A stretch of 14,318 nucleotides of DNA from Gammaproteobacteria bacterium (lineage in GTDB: Bacteria > Pseudomonadota > Gammaproteobacteria > Acidiferrobacterales > SZUA-150): positions 1-14,318 of the forward strand of contig JAOUNW010000045.1 in assembly GCA_029880755.1 (NCBI GenBank). The letters run 5' to 3'. Below the pieces are notes generated by a model that was given only the letters and a program-made list of their open reading frames with translations, did no database searches and had not been told where the DNA came from. A program made the position numbers and the translations under genes. This document shows, in pieces, positions 13,069 through 14,318 of the stretch; positions within the stretch are counted from its first letter, which is position 1; the number at the start of each line of letters is the position of its first letter.

Positions 13069-14318
13069 TTACATGCTTTCAGGTGCTGATACGCCCAGCA
13101 AGCCGAGTCCATTAGCGATGACCTGCTTTACTGCCAGAATCAGATTGAGGCGCGCATTTCGAAGCGGACTTTCCTCGCCTATAAAGACGTGGGCATTGTA
13201 GTAGGTGTGAAAATCATTGGCCAGGTCACGTAAATAGTGGGCCAGCTGATGGGGATCATGATTCAGGGCGGCATTTTCCAGAACCTCCGGATAACGGCTA
13301 AGTGTCGCCATCAAATCCAGCTCATGTTCCTCCGCCAGCTTATCAAGATTGGCGTCGCCTTCTTCTTGGTCGTAGTCAAACTTTTTCTCGGCAAGTTGTC
13401 GGAACACGCTGCAAATACGTGCATGGGCGTACTGGATATAATAGACGGGATTATCGTTACTTTGGGATTTGGCCAGATCCAGATCAAAGTCCATGTGTTG
13501 CTCGCTCTTGCGTACCACATAGAAAAATCGCGCGGCATCGTTACCCACTTCGTGACGCAGTTCGCGCAAGGTCACAAATTCGCCGCTGCGGGTGGACATC
13601 TGCACCTTCTTGCCGCTGCGGTATAAAATGGCAAATTGAACCAGCAGCACATCCAGTTTATCGGCCTCTTGTCCCAGGGCCGCCAGTACTGCCTTGATCC
13701 TGGGCACATAGCCATGGTGGTCGGCGCCCCAGATATTGATAATCTGATCAAATCCCCGCTCCAGCTTGTTGACGTGATAGGCAATGTCGGACGCAAAATA
13801 GGTGGGTTGGCCGTTGTCACGCACAATCACCCGGTCTTTCTCGTCACCAAAATCCGTAGACCGGAACCAGAGAGCGCCATTGTTTTCGTAAACGTGCCCT
13901 GATGCCTTCAGGCGGTCAATGCCATGCTGCAGGGCGCCGCTTTCCATTAAGGATCGCTCGGAAAACCATTCGTCGTACGTGACACCAAATTCTTCCAGAT
14001 CACGTCGGATGTTTTCCAGAATTTCCATCAGACCCTGATCGAATACAATACGGTAATTCTCGTTTCCCAGCAGCGCTTTCGCTTTCTGGATGAGTGCGTC
14101 AATGTGCTCTTCCTTATCGCCACCTGCCGGCTCATCGGCGGGGACGCCCTCATAGATGTTGGCTACGGTGTGACGGAATTTATCGCCGTGTTCACGGTGC
14201 AGACTGGCGCCGATATCCCAAACATAATCACCTTTGTAGGCATTGCTGGGAAACGGTGGTTTTTCACCACACAGGTCCAGGTAACGCAACCAAACACTGA
14301 CCGCCAGAATATCCATTT
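13069..14318 (-). CDS. argS: Arginyl-tRNA synthetase, N-terminus outside window
   Basis: 415 C-terminal residues are visible, and the frame remains open at the right edge. The first Met in view lies in (Q)MDILAVSVWLRYLDL, an internal motif of the catalytic domain, so about 150-165 residues including the HIGH region are missing. Visible: WGADHHGYVPRIKAVLAALG; KKVQMSTRSGEFVTL, which is the KMSKS-equivalent loop; RFFYVVRKSEQHMDFDLDLA; PVYYIQYAHARICSVFRQL; and the C-terminal anticodon-binding helices ending LLGVSAPESM, the family terminus. It is a class I synthetase that charges tRNA-Arg. The stop lies 6 bp before the SPOR gene. Confidence 0.96.
   Translation of the reverse strand, partial: MDILAVSVWLRYLDLCGEKPPFPSNAYKGDYVWDIGASLHREHGDKFRHTVANIYEGVPADEPAGGDKEEHIDALIQKAKALLGNENYRIVFDQGLMEILENIRRDLEEFGVTYDEWFSERSLMESGALQHGIDRLKASGHVYENNGALWFRSTDFGDEKDRVIVRDNGQPTYFASDIAYHVNKLERGFDQIINIWGADHHGYVPRIKAVLAALGQEADKLDVLLVQFAILYRSGKKVQMSTRSGEFVTLRELRHEVGNDAARFFYVVRKSEQHMDFDLDLAKSQSNDNPVYYIQYAHARICSVFRQLAEKKFDYDQEEGDANLDKLAEEHELDLMATLSRYPEVLENAALNHDPHQLAHYLRDLANDFHTYYNAHVFIGEESPLRNARLNLILAVKQVIANGLGLLGVSAPESM

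Noticed and set aside
13237..13697. Plus-strand ORFs opposite argS
   Set aside because: They are shadow frames of a strongly conserved synthetase, without ribosome sites.
1..14318. CRISPR array, rRNA or tRNA genes, prophage genes
   Set aside because: No regularly spaced repeats, RNA gene cores or phage-type proteins are present.

Overview
The window looks like chromosome from a gammaproteobacterium of the Pseudomonadales/Cellvibrionales kind. I infer this from gene content and order: argS next to an FtsN-like SPOR protein, ubiK-comM divergent from a TorF-porin/glnK/amtB block, and a biosynthetic arginine decarboxylase. No taxonomic marker is present, so the genus is open.

Layout. Positions 1-3481 (+) hold a tight, unusual operon of three overlapping genes. 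The first is the C-terminal end of a carboxypeptidase-regulatory-like protein (cut by the left edge). The second is a 750-aa secreted protein whose N-terminal half has the metal-ligand pattern of the zinc phospholipase C / S1-P1 nuclease fold. The third is a secreted carboxypeptidase-regulatory-like protein that appears to be a paralogue of the first. Positions 3482-3892 contain no convincing gene, only a short hydrophobic antisense reading frame. Positions 3893-5674 (-) carry ubiK and comM. Positions 5789-9167 (+) carry a TorF-type porin, then a nitrogen-regulated unit of a second TorF-type porin, glnK and amtB. That unit is preceded by a near-consensus sigma-54 promoter, two NtrC-type sites 32 bp apart and a terminator-like hairpin in the leader; a strong terminator follows amtB. 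Positions 9251-10444 (-) hold a tandem-CDGSH iron-sulfur protein and spermidine synthase. speA (10571-12460, +) diverges from speE and ends tail to tail, with stop codons overlapping, against an FtsN-like SPOR gene that follows argS (13069-14318, -, cut by the right edge).

How the genes work together. GlnK gates the AmtB ammonium channel, and the co-transcribed porin is a plausible outer-membrane partner. SpeA makes agmatine from arginine, which leads to putrescine, and SpeE adds an aminopropyl group to give spermidine. ArgS uses arginine for translation and the SPOR protein acts at the cell wall or septum. The phospholipase-like operon at the left is the part least explained by known biology and the best candidate for an undescribed system. 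Its three-gene architecture with paralogues flanking a secreted hydrolase-like protein is seen directly; its function is unknown.
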